Origin: Rhodospirillaceae bacterium
GTDB taxonomy: Bacteria; Pseudomonadota; Alphaproteobacteria; CADEGL01
Direction of reading: 5' to 3'
Assembly (NCBI GenBank): GCA_018699755.1
Contig: JABIRQ010000350.1
Span: 1-9,238, forward strand
Length of the DNA stretch: 9,238 nt
This document shows positions 1 to 6,056 of the stretch, one piece after another (positions within the stretch are counted from its first letter, which is position 1; each line of letters starts with the position of its first letter). A model generated the notes under the pieces. It was not told the origin of the DNA. It did no database searches and saw only the letters and a list, made by a program, of their open reading frames with translations. Position numbers and translations under genes: made by a program.

Positions 1-1
1 C

Positions 2-658
2 GGGGCCAACGGCTCGGGCAAGACGACCCTGCTCAAGCTCATGCAGGGGCTGTACCGACCCGAGGTCGGACGGGTGCTACTCGACGGCGCGGACGTCAAA
101 CAGCTCGCGCGCAAGGATTTGGCGCGCTGGATCGGCTATGTGCCGCAGGACCTGTTCCTGTTCGCCGGCACGGTCCGCGACAATATCGCCAAGGCCGACC
201 CGGAGGCATCGGACGAGAAGATCGTCGCGGCGGCCCGTCTGGCGGGCCTGCACGAGCATGTCATCGACATGCCCCAGGGCTATGCGACCGAAATCGGCGA
301 AGCCGGCCAGCGTCTGTCCGGAGGCATGCGCCAGCGCCTGGCCATCGCCCGCGCCCTGATCGGCGATCCGCCCGTCCTGCTGCTCGACGAACCCTCGGCC
401 AGCCTCGACCGGCGCGCGGAAGAGGCGCTGCGCGACACCCTTACCGGGCTTGGCCGCGACCGCAACGTGATCGTCGTGACCCACAGCCCGATCCTGCTGC
501 CGGCCTGTGCGAACATCGTCGCGCTCGAGAAAGGGCGGATCGCGATGGCCGGGCCGACGGTCGAGATTCTGCCCCGCCTGTTCGGATCGCCTCCGGAGCG
601 AGGCGGTGCGGAGAGCGGGGAAGGGGGACAGGCCCCGGTACGGAGCGAGCAGGCATGA
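2..658 (+). CDS. Type I secretion system ABC transporter ATPase, C-terminal nucleotide-binding domain (5' end outside window)
   Basis: The reading frame is open from the first base and enters at the Walker A motif GANGSGKT (codons 2-25), so the N-terminal membrane domain and true start lie upstream. The nucleotide-binding domain is otherwise complete: Q-loop in YVPQD (about 137-151), signature LSGGMRQR (314-337), Walker B VLLLDE (374-391), D-loop SASLD, and switch histidine in VVTHS (His codon 482-484). A tail of about 24 residues rich in Gly, Glu and Pro follows. Family knowledge: such ATPases sit in the inner membrane and power one-step export with an HlyD-type fusion protein and an outer-membrane TolC-type channel. 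The stop overlaps the ATG of the downstream HlyD gene in an ATGA arrangement, indicating translational coupling and supporting the type I secretion assignment over a lipid or drug exporter. The substrate cannot be told from this fragment. Confidence 0.9.
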   Translation, partial: GANGSGKTTLLKLMQGLYRPEVGRVLLDGADVKQLARKDLARWIGYVPQDLFLFAGTVRDNIAKADPEASDEKIVAAARLAGLHEHVIDMPQGYATEIGEAGQRLSGGMRQRLAIARALIGDPPVLLLDEPSASLDRRAEEALRDTLTGLGRDRNVIVVTHSPILLPACANIVALEKGRIAMAGPTVEILPRLFGSPPERGGAESGEGGQAPVRSEQA

Positions 659-1944
659 GCCGCCTGGCAACCTTGGAAGGACGCAACCCCGCGGCGGGCT
701 GGCGCCTGGTGGCCTGGGTGCTGATCGCACTGCTGGCGGGGATGGCCGTGTGGGCCAATTTCGCGCAGCTCGACGAAGTCTCGGTCGCGCCCGGCGAGGT
801 CGTGCCCCAGGGCCGCGTCAAGACGATCCAACATCTGGAGGGCGGCATCATCATGAGTATCGAAGTCGCCGAAGGCGACGTGGTGCGCGCCGGGGACCGT
901 CTCGTCCAGATCGATCTGGGGCTTTCGCCGGTCAATCAGGCCGAACTGGACGTCAAGCTCGACGCCCTCATCCTCAACCGGGCCCGCCTCAATGCCGAGG
1001 CCAAGGGCATTCCGCTCGACCTGCCGACCGAGGTTGCGGCGCGCCGTCCCGGTTTCGCCGCTCGCGAGCGCGAAGCCTATGACGCCCATAAACGGGAATT
1101 GGTCAGCTCGCTCGCGGTTCAGCAGGAGAAGATACGCCAGGAGGAGCGGAAGCTCGGCGAGCTGAAGGCCAAACGCCGGGCGACCCAAGGCGATCTGGCT
1201 CGGCTGCGGGAAATCAAGGCGATTTCGGACAGCCTGCTCGAAGAGGGATTGACCTCGAAGCTGGAGCATATCCAGACCGTCCGCTCCGTCGAAAAACTGC
1301 AAGGGGAGTTGGCGACCATCGCCCAGTCGATCCCGCGCGCCGAATCGGGCATCGCCGAGGCGTTGGAGCGGTTGAACGAACTGACCTTGGAGCGCCAATC
1401 CATCGCCTATGAGGAGTTGGGCCGCGTCGAGATCGAGATCGCGCGCACCCGCGAGCTGTTGGAACGGGCCGACGATCAGGTCAGCCGCACCGTGATCCGC
1501 AGTCCAACCGAAGGCGTGGTCAAGAACCTCAACTACAACACCGTCGGCGGCGTCATCAGGCCCGGCGAAACGATCATGGATATCGTGCCGGTCGAGGAAA
1601 AGCTGGAGATCGAAGCGCGTCTGCATCCCGTGGATCGAGGCTATGTCCAGGAAGGCCAGCGGGCGCGGGTCAAGATCTCGACCTACGACTTCATCCGCTA
1701 TGGCGGGCTGGACGGGGAGGTGGTGGCCATCGCCCCGGATTCCACCATCGACCCCGAGGGGAACCCGTATTTCCGGGTGGTGGTCGAGACGGACCGAGCC
1801 TATCTCGGCGATGAACCGGGGCAATTCCCGATCACGCCGGGCATGCAGGCGACGGTCGATATCCACACCGGCGAACGATCGGTCCTGAACTATCTTCTCC
1901 GACCGGTCCTGAAACTGCGCCACGAGGCGTTCCGCGAACGCTGA
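655..1944 (+). CDS. HlyD-family type I secretion periplasmic adaptor (membrane fusion protein)
   Basis: This 429-residue protein has the full HlyD/PrtE-type layout. A short cytoplasmic N-terminus precedes one membrane segment at about residues 18-36. A first half-lipoyl/beta-barrel strand set follows (about 42-88, including QHLEGGI). A long helical hairpin rich in Glu, Arg, Lys and Leu spans about 138-275. The second lipoyl half starts at RSPTEGVVKNL (282-292), and the C-terminal beta region carries the family's characteristic ending, PGMQATVDIHTG (395-406) then YLLRPVLK. Family knowledge: the adaptor bridges the inner-membrane ABC ATPase and an outer-membrane TolC-type channel. The ATG at 655 overlaps the ATPase stop, so the two genes are co-translated. 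Length is usual for the family. No coding gene for the outer-membrane partner is present here, so it is either upstream or shared with other systems. Confidence 0.95.
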   Translation: MSRLATLEGRNPAAGWRLVAWVLIALLAGMAVWANFAQLDEVSVAPGEVVPQGRVKTIQHLEGGIIMSIEVAEGDVVRAGDRLVQIDLGLSPVNQAELDVKLDALILNRARLNAEAKGIPLDLPTEVAARRPGFAAREREAYDAHKRELVSSLAVQQEKIRQEERKLGELKAKRRATQGDLARLREIKAISDSLLEEGLTSKLEHIQTVRSVEKLQGELATIAQSIPRAESGIAEALERLNELTLERQSIAYEELGRVEIEIARTRELLERADDQVSRTVIRSPTEGVVKNLNYNTVGGVIRPGETIMDIVPVEEKLEIEARLHPVDRGYVQEGQRARVKISTYDFIRYGGLDGEVVAIAPDSTIDPEGNPYFRVVVETDRAYLGDEPGQFPITPGMQATVDIHTGERSVLNYLLRPVLKLRHEAFRER

Positions 1945-1963
1945 CGGCCACTGATGAAGAGGG

Positions 1964-1981
1964 GGCCGCCGGGTTGCGGCC
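1964..1981 (+). terminator. GC stem-loop between the HlyD gene and the racemase gene
   Basis: GGCCGC (1964-1969) pairs perfectly with GCGGCC (1976-1981) around a 6-base loop, 19 bases after the HlyD stop. No T-run follows (the next bases are AATAGAGGG), so this is not a canonical Rho-independent terminator. It could attenuate read-through, or be chance in GC-rich DNA. Confidence 0.2.
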
Positions 1982-1990
1982 AATAGAGGG

Positions 1991-1994
1991 GGAG
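1991..1994 (+). promoter_or_regulatory. Ribosome binding site fixing the racemase start at 2001
   Basis: A purine-rich tract (1987-1998) contains GGAG at 1991-1994, six bases before ATG 2001. The frame is open back to a TTG at 1974, but that codon lies inside the preceding stem-loop and has no suitably placed ribosome binding site, so 2001 is preferred. Confidence 0.7.
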
Positions 1995-2000
1995 GGGGCC

Positions 2001-3044
2001 ATGTCGATACGGTTCAACCGGGTCATCCACACGATCGATTCCCATACCGAAGGCAACCCGACCCGGGTGATCACCGGCGGCGTTCCGATCCCGCCGGGCA
2101 AGAGCCTGCTGGACAAGCGCGAATGGCTATGGCGCCACGACGACGGGCTGCGTCGGCTGTTGAACTTTGAACCGCGCGGCAGCGCAATGATGTGTTCCGT
2201 CCTGCTGCTGCCCCCGGTCGCCGAGGAAGCCGATTTCTCGGTCGTTATCATGGAGCAGGACGAGTACGTCCCCATGTGCGGCCATTGCATGATCGGCACG
2301 GCGACGACGGTGCTGGCCAACGGCATGGTTCCGGCGGTGGAACCCGTGACCACGGTGACCTTCGAAACCCCCGGCGGATTGGTACGCTGCGACGTCAGCG
2401 TGGAAGACGGGAATATCGGTGCGGTCGCCCTGACCAACGTGCCGTCCTTCGTCCTCCACCAGGGCAAGACGCTGACTGTGCCGGAACTGGGAGAGATCGG
2501 GGTGGATGTCGCCTATGGCGGCGATTTTTATGCCTATATCGACGCCGATGCGATCGGCCTGGACATCGGCCCGCAGAACGATGCGGAGATGATCCGCCTC
2601 GCCAATCTCATCATCCCGGCGGTCAACCAGCAGCTCGAAATTCGCCACCCCGAGCGTCCGGACATCAACCGCTGCTATCAGACCTTCTATCACTCGCGGA
2701 ACACGACGACGGGCGATTATCGCCAAACGATCATCGCGCCGCCCGGTGCGCTGGACCGGTCCCCCTGCGGCACCGGGACCTCCTCGCGCATCGCCATGCT
2801 GTTGACCCGGCAGGAAATCGGCCTGGGCGAAACCCGGTCTTTCGAGGGTCCGTTGGGAACGGTATTCCAAGGCGAGGCGGTCGATTCGCAAGAGCGCGAC
2901 GGCATCTTATACGTCACGCCGAAGGTGTCCGGCCGGGCCTATGTCACCGGTTTCCACCAATTCGTGCTCGATCCGGAAGACCCCCTGCCTCAGGGTTTCC
3001 GCTTCGGCGCGCCGCCTCGGGACGTGCCCATGCCCAGCCGCTAG
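2001..3044 (+). CDS. Proline racemase / hydroxyproline epimerase family protein
   Basis: The 347-residue product matches the proline racemase fold family in length and motifs: HTEGNPTRV near the N-terminus (14-22), first catalytic-cysteine motif MCGHCMIG with Cys93, and second motif DRSPCGTGTSS with Cys256. Family knowledge: two cysteines act as the acid/base pair that inverts the alpha-carbon of proline or hydroxyproline, whereas the trans-3-hydroxyproline dehydratase branch has Thr in place of the second Cys. Both cysteines are present, so racemase or epimerase activity is favoured. A further cysteine, Cys96, gives CGHC around the first catalytic residue. The exact substrate is not decided: no hydroxyproline-degradation genes (D-amino-acid oxidase, deaminase, amino-acid transporter) are adjacent. 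There is no signal peptide, so the enzyme is probably cytoplasmic. It follows the HlyD gene by 56 bases on the same strand and could be co-transcribed or have its own promoter; none was recognised. Confidence 0.9.
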   Translation: MSIRFNRVIHTIDSHTEGNPTRVITGGVPIPPGKSLLDKREWLWRHDDGLRRLLNFEPRGSAMMCSVLLLPPVAEEADFSVVIMEQDEYVPMCGHCMIGTATTVLANGMVPAVEPVTTVTFETPGGLVRCDVSVEDGNIGAVALTNVPSFVLHQGKTLTVPELGEIGVDVAYGGDFYAYIDADAIGLDIGPQNDAEMIRLANLIIPAVNQQLEIRHPERPDINRCYQTFYHSRNTTTGDYRQTIIAPPGALDRSPCGTGTSSRIAMLLTRQEIGLGETRSFEGPLGTVFQGEAVDSQERDGILYVTPKVSGRAYVTGFHQFVLDPEDPLPQGFRFGAPPRDVPMPSR

Positions 3045-3056
3045 CGGGCCGGGGCG

Positions 3057-3923
3057 CTATTCGCCCTTGCCCTCTTCGGTTTTCGGCTCTTCGCCGTCGA
3101 TGGGCGAACCGTCGAGGTCGAAAAACTCGACCTCCGCCGCCTCGCGCTCGGCCGTGACGAGTTCGGTCAGGACCTCCCGTTCGATCTGCTGCTCGATCTG
3201 GGCCCGGACCTCCTCGAGAGGCGAGGGCTCGCTCATGCGCCGGTCCTCGACCTTGATGATATGCCAGCCGAACTCCGTCTGGACCGCGGTCTCGCCGAAT
3301 TCACCCGGCTCGATCGCCGCCGCCGCCTTGGCGAAAGGCTCCACCACACGGTCGTCGGTGAAATAACCAAGATCCCCGCCCTGGGGCGCGGAAGGACCGG
3401 TCGAACGTTCCTCCGCCACGGCGGCGAAATCGGCGCCGCCCTTGAGTTCGATGAGGATCGACTGGGCCTGGGCCTCGGTCTCGACCAGGATATGACGGGC
3501 CCTGGTCTCCTCGACCGGCGGATTGGCTGCGACATAGGCTTGGTATGCGGTCTCGACCGCCTCGTCGGTCACGCGCTTGGCCAGTTCGCGCGCGACATGG
3601 ACCTGAAACAGAACCTGCTTGCGCAACTCGTTCAACCTGTCCTGCACCTCGGGGGCGTCGGCCGGGACTGAACGCTCCGCGGCCTGGCGCAGGAGCACGA
3701 TATCGACGGCCTGCTGCAGAGCCATCGGATAGAAAATCTCGATATTCTCCCGGTACTGCTCAGGCAAGCTCTCCAGCACCGCCGAGAGATGAATCTCTTC
3801 GCCGTTCGCGATCGCGACGACAGGATCGTCCGCGGACTCCTCGTCGGCGAAGGTTGGGGCGGAGAAACAGATCAGGGCGAGAAGCGAGGCGGCCGAAACG
3901 GCTGCGCGACGAAAAACGGACAT
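3057..3923 (-). CDS. Periplasmic parvulin-type peptidyl-prolyl cis-trans isomerase (PpiC/SurA-like)
   Basis: The 288-residue protein starts with a clear Sec signal peptide: MSVFRRAAVS, a hydrophobic core, then cleavage near TFA|DE at residue 26. A helical chaperone-like segment occupies about 35-125. The rotamase (PPIC) domain at about 139-228 begins RARHILVETE, contains GGDLGYF, and ends FGWHIIKVEDR. His144 and His221 match the conserved parvulin histidines. After it come a charged amphipathic helix and an acidic Glu/Lys-rich tail. Family knowledge: these proteins catalyse proline isomerisation and help outer-membrane or secreted proteins fold. AAGGA lies nine bases upstream of the ATG. The gene converges on the racemase, with only 12 bases between the stop codons and no terminator visible between them. 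It is 121 bases downstream of the DJ-1/PfpI gene on the same strand and could be read from it. The link to that gene is positional only. Confidence 0.92.
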   Translation of the reverse strand: MSVFRRAAVSAASLLALICFSAPTFADEESADDPVVAIANGEEIHLSAVLESLPEQYRENIEIFYPMALQQAVDIVLLRQAAERSVPADAPEVQDRLNELRKQVLFQVHVARELAKRVTDEAVETAYQAYVAANPPVEETRARHILVETEAQAQSILIELKGGADFAAVAEERSTGPSAPQGGDLGYFTDDRVVEPFAKAAAAIEPGEFGETAVQTEFGWHIIKVEDRRMSEPSPLEEVRAQIEQQIEREVLTELVTAEREAAEVEFFDLDGSPIDGEEPKTEEGKGE

Positions 3924-4021
3924 GACCGAAAATCCTTGGGAGGGGATAGGAGAGGGGAATGCGGCGCGGCCGCAAAAACGGCGCGGAGCCTAACATCCCC
4001 TGCTGAACCCTGCCAACCTGC

Positions 4022-4039
4022 CGCGCCTCGATGGGCGCG
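4022..4039 (-). terminator. GC-rich dyad just downstream of the DJ-1/PfpI gene
   Basis: CGCGCC (4022-4027) pairs with GGCGCG (4034-4039), starting five bases past the stop on the minus strand. It overlaps the perfect palindrome GGGCGCGCCC (4033-4042). No U-run follows on the minus strand, so termination is only a possibility. The rest of the 121-base gap to the parvulin gene holds a direct repeat, CGGCGCGG, but no recognised promoter. Confidence 0.2.
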
Positions 4040-4044
4040 CCCGG

Positions 4045-4656
4045 TTAGGCTGCGGTCTTGGTTTCCTGCGCTTCGCTCTCCGGGGAGGTCTCTTCGCCCG
4101 CCGTTCTTCCGATCAAGCCGTCGAGCAGGCTGGAAAGATTGTCGGCCCGCGGACTGGTCATGACGCCGCGGTCGTCAACCATAGGGGAATCAACCCAGAT
4201 CGCGCCTGCCTTCTCCACATGGGGACGCAGGCTCTCGTCCGTGCTGGCCTTTCGGCCGGCGAGGACGCCGGCAGCGGCGAGGACGGCCGTGCTTTCGCCG
4301 ACGGCGGCGATGGGCTTGCCGGACTTCGCAAACTCGCCGATGAAGGCGAGGGCGCCAGGATCTTCCATCAGCTTGAGCGCATTGCGTTCGCCGCCCGGCA
4401 AGAACAGGGCATCGAAGGAATCGGGCTTGGCGTCCGGCAATTCATCCTCGACCAGATAATGATTGCCCCATTGACCGTCGTGCCAGCCATGGGCAAGCCC
4501 GTTCTTGGGAGAGACGGTGCGGACCAGAGCGCCGACTTGGCTGAAAGCCTTCTTTGCGGCGGCATATTCCATTTCCTCGAACCCGTCCGTGATCAGGATG
4601 GCCGTCCGCTTGTTGTCCAGAAGAGTCTCGCTGCGCCGGGGCATCGAATGGTCCAT
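4045..4656 (-). CDS. DJ-1/PfpI-fold protein lacking the catalytic cysteine
   Basis: The 203-residue product has the DJ-1/PfpI (class I glutamine amidotransferase-like) fold. The first strand and loop are AILITDGFEEME (19-30), with Glu30 aligning to the conserved Glu of the nucleophile pocket. Then come DSFDALFLPGG (79-89), KPIAAV (114-119), the AGVLAGRKAST strand (129-139), and GAIWVD and VMTSPRADNL. The nucleophile elbow, normally ICHGP, reads VGESTA here: Gly120 replaces Cys and Glu121 replaces His. The acidic residue usually following LPGG also seems absent. The whole protein has no cysteine. Peptidase, deglycase or amidase activity by the known mechanism is therefore unlikely; a binding, structural or stress-related role is inference. 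The fold resembles the stand-alone PfpI/YhbO group and the inactive C-terminal domain of large catalases. The start is ATG 4656, with AAGGAG six bases upstream and a promoter farther up. The tail is Glu/Thr-rich. Confidence 0.88.
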   Translation of the reverse strand: MDHSMPRRSETLLDNKRTAILITDGFEEMEYAAAKKAFSQVGALVRTVSPKNGLAHGWHDGQWGNHYLVEDELPDAKPDSFDALFLPGGERNALKLMEDPGALAFIGEFAKSGKPIAAVGESTAVLAAAGVLAGRKASTDESLRPHVEKAGAIWVDSPMVDDRGVMTSPRADNLSSLLDGLIGRTAGEETSPESEAQETKTAA

Positions 4657-4662
4657 GTGTCG

Positions 4663-4668
4663 CTCCTT
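4663..4668 (-). promoter_or_regulatory. Ribosome binding site of the DJ-1/PfpI gene
   Basis: AAGGAG on the minus strand, six bases before ATG 4656. It decides the start: the same frame is open back to a TTG near 4977, but that upstream part lacks an equally good site and lies mostly upstream of the inferred transcription start. Confidence 0.85.
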
Positions 4669-4712
4669 TTCGGTGGGAAGTTCGTCGTTTTTCAGCATTT
4701 CGCAACTGCGGC

Positions 4713-4730
4713 AAGTGCGCAAAAGCACTT
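4713..4730 (-). other. Small hairpin in the DJ-1/PfpI mRNA leader
   Basis: On the minus strand AAGTGC and GCACTT pair perfectly around a six-base loop, 57-74 bases upstream of the ATG and inside the inferred leader of about 135 bases. TTGC recurs three times within and beside it. It may be a regulator site, an RNA structure, or chance. Confidence 0.3.
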
Positions 4731-4797
4731 TCTCTCGCAGGGAGAAAAGCATCACTCTCTTCAGAGGCGCGTGGAATTGAAAGCTGATTTGAAAAGC

Positions 4798-4826
4798 AAT
4801 ATATGGTGTGGCCAAAATCCTGTCAA
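4798..4826 (-). promoter_or_regulatory. Near-consensus sigma-70 promoter driving the DJ-1/PfpI gene
   Basis: On the minus strand a perfect -35 box TTGACA (4826-4821) is followed by exactly 17 bases and a -10 box TATATT (4803-4798), five of six matches to consensus. Transcription would begin near 4791, giving a leader of about 135 bases before ATG 4656. It points at the DJ-1/PfpI gene and perhaps the parvulin gene beyond it. Such a close match is uncommon in GC-rich alphaproteobacteria. It has not been tested; the call rests on sequence alone. Confidence 0.7.
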
Positions 4827-4830
4827 ATTC

Positions 4831-4987
4831 AAATACTCGAATATGCGTTTCTAGTAAAATAGTATTTTGGTCAGTTGTTTTTTCGAAATATACGTTATTC
4901 GTTTGCTGGATGTTTTTATATTTCTTAGAAACATTAAAATACTCAGATCGATAATAGCGATTAATTATGTTTTTCAATATAAATACT
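4831..4987. repeat. Four copies of the 7-mer AAATACT upstream of the promoter
   Basis: AAATACT occurs on the plus strand at 4831-4837, 4937-4943 and 4981-4987, and inverted (AGTATTT) at 4861-4867. The first and second plus copies lie in longer near-matches, ATTCAAATACTC (4827-4838) and ATTAAAATACTC (4933-4944), 11 of 12 identical. The copy nearest the promoter ends four bases from its -35 box. The arrangement resembles operator or activator sites, but no regulator is known. Confidence 0.5.
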
Positions 4988-5042
4988 TCGTATCATCTTT
5001 ATACTATCGGCGCGCTTCATGCTTTTGCATTGCAGCATAACG

Positions 5043-5070
5043 ACGGCCCGGAGCGCGGCGCACGGGCCGT
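5043..5070 (-). terminator. Strong inverted repeat between the DUF1194 gene and the AT-rich island
   Basis: ACGGCCCG (5043-5050) and CGGGCCGT (5063-5070) form a perfect 8-bp stem; GCG (5053-5055) and CGC (5059-5061) can add an inner stem. It lies about 148 bases past the DUF1194 stop on the minus strand. On the minus strand the following bases are not U-rich; on the plus strand only TTT follows. It may end operon transcription or protect the 3' end, with low certainty. Confidence 0.3.
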
Positions 5071-5217
5071 TTGGCATTCTGGTGCGGCGACATCGCCGAA
5101 ATGGTCTCGGTCGACAATGGAACGGTGGCGCCGGGCCAGAATTCAAGCGAGTACGGTGCCACGATCAGGAGGAATTGGCCCCGCCGGAAAACTCTCCGCG
5201 CGATCAGCTCTGAACCC

Positions 5218-6036
5218 CTACATCCGGCCGACCGTGCTGGCAGTCGAGTTGGAGGGCTCGTCCATCGGCGGCATGCGCCAAGCCAGTCGGTTCGTCTCGG
5301 GCCGCGCTGAAATGGGCGCCCCGCGCACTTCGCGCAACAGCTTGCCCAGGATCGCGTCCTGGAAGTCGACGAAATCGCGCGCGACCATGACGAAGGATGA
5401 CCACCCGCCGATGACGTATTTGTCGTAATAGGCGTCGAGGCCCGGTTCCTCGTTCAGGATCGCCAAGGCGTTGATCGTTACCCCCTGCACGATCGCGGCT
5501 TCGCGCACCATCTCGGGCGGCAAGCCTTGATTGGTGCGGCCGTCGCCGCTGATGTCGATGACCTTGCGTTCGCCCTCATACCCGTTGAGGTCGAACTGCG
5601 GAACGGCGCGGCGGATCAGCTCGCCAATCGCCGTGGAGCCGAAGCTGAAGGCGCGTGGGGTGTTTTGGATCGCCGCGGCGAAAGCCTCCGCGTCGGCGCT
5701 GTTGCGGATATGCGCCCAATCGACGGACATCTCCTGCTGCTCGGCGCTGGCCCATTGCACCAAGGTCACGGCAACTCCCTGATCTCCGAGTCCTTGGATC
5801 GCCTCAATCAGGTCCGGGTTGCGAAAGGCCGCCGCGTAGCCGTTCATTTGCAGGCTAAACTCTTCGAAATTCACGCTCGAGGAGGTGTCGACCGCAAGGA
5901 CGAGTTCCAGATGGACGGGTGTTCCCTGGGCCCGGGCCGGCTCGGCCAGACCGATGAAGGCCATGCCGAAAGCCCAAACCCCCAACCACCCGAGGGCCGC
6001 GCGGCGAAAGCGGGGGAAGGGGCGATGTGTGCGCAT
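5218..6036 (-). CDS. Exported DUF1194 (von Willebrand factor A-like) protein
   Basis: The 272-residue product begins with Arg-rich residues, a hydrophobic stretch (about 14-30) and a signal peptidase site at ARA|Q (residue 36), so it is exported to the periplasm or beyond. The mature part is a single VWA-like domain. Strand LELVLAVD leads into the metal-ion site D-x-S-x-S (Asp50, Ser52, Ser54). The other two expected ligands are visible as Thr135 in FGST and Asp165 in ISGDG. An intact MIDAS implies divalent-metal-dependent ligand binding. The overall pattern (VDTSSSV, EEFSLQMNGYAAAF, ERKVIDISGDG) matches the DUF1194 family, whose function is unknown to me. It is the last gene of a minus-strand run, 20 bases after the preceding dehydrogenase stop. 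No strong Shine-Dalgarno sequence precedes the ATG, which hints at translation coupled to the upstream gene. Confidence 0.88.
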   Translation of the reverse strand: MRTHRPFPRFRRAALGWLGVWAFGMAFIGLAEPARAQGTPVHLELVLAVDTSSSVNFEEFSLQMNGYAAAFRNPDLIEAIQGLGDQGVAVTLVQWASAEQQEMSVDWAHIRNSADAEAFAAAIQNTPRAFSFGSTAIGELIRRAVPQFDLNGYEGERKVIDISGDGRTNQGLPPEMVREAAIVQGVTINALAILNEEPGLDAYYDKYVIGGWSSFVMVARDFVDFQDAILGKLLREVRGAPISARPETNRLAWRMPPMDEPSNSTASTVGRM

Positions 6037-6056
6037 GGTCGATACCTAGCGCAGCC

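Larger units (their letters stand above)
4781..5020. other. AT-rich intergenic island
   Basis: Hand count gives 71 G+C in 240 bases (about 30%), against roughly two thirds in the surrounding genes. It sits in the 561-base gap between the DUF1194 gene (stop at 5218) and the DJ-1/PfpI gene (start at 4656). It holds a strong promoter and a cluster of AAATACT copies. No gene, tRNA or insertion sequence was recognised. The part of the gap from 5071 to 5217 is GC-rich again, and I see nothing convincing in it. Confidence 0.75.

Noticed and set aside
280..1983. 567-codon open frame on the minus strand opposite the secretion genes
   Set aside because: It is antisense to two clear genes with family motifs, has no recognisable domain and is typical of stop-poor GC-rich DNA.
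4700..4730. Possible sigma-54 promoter from the repeated TTGC pattern on the minus strand
   Set aside because: The GG of the -24 element is missing, and a much better sigma-70 promoter lies just upstream.
5071..5310. Short plus-strand open frame (79 codons) after the inverted repeat, possibly a gene remnant
   Set aside because: No recognisable family, no clear ribosome binding site, and its 3' third runs antisense into the DUF1194 gene.
4967..5428. 153-codon plus-strand open frame starting in the AT-rich island
   Set aside because: It changes composition midway, has no motif and overlaps the DUF1194 gene antisense for over 200 bases.
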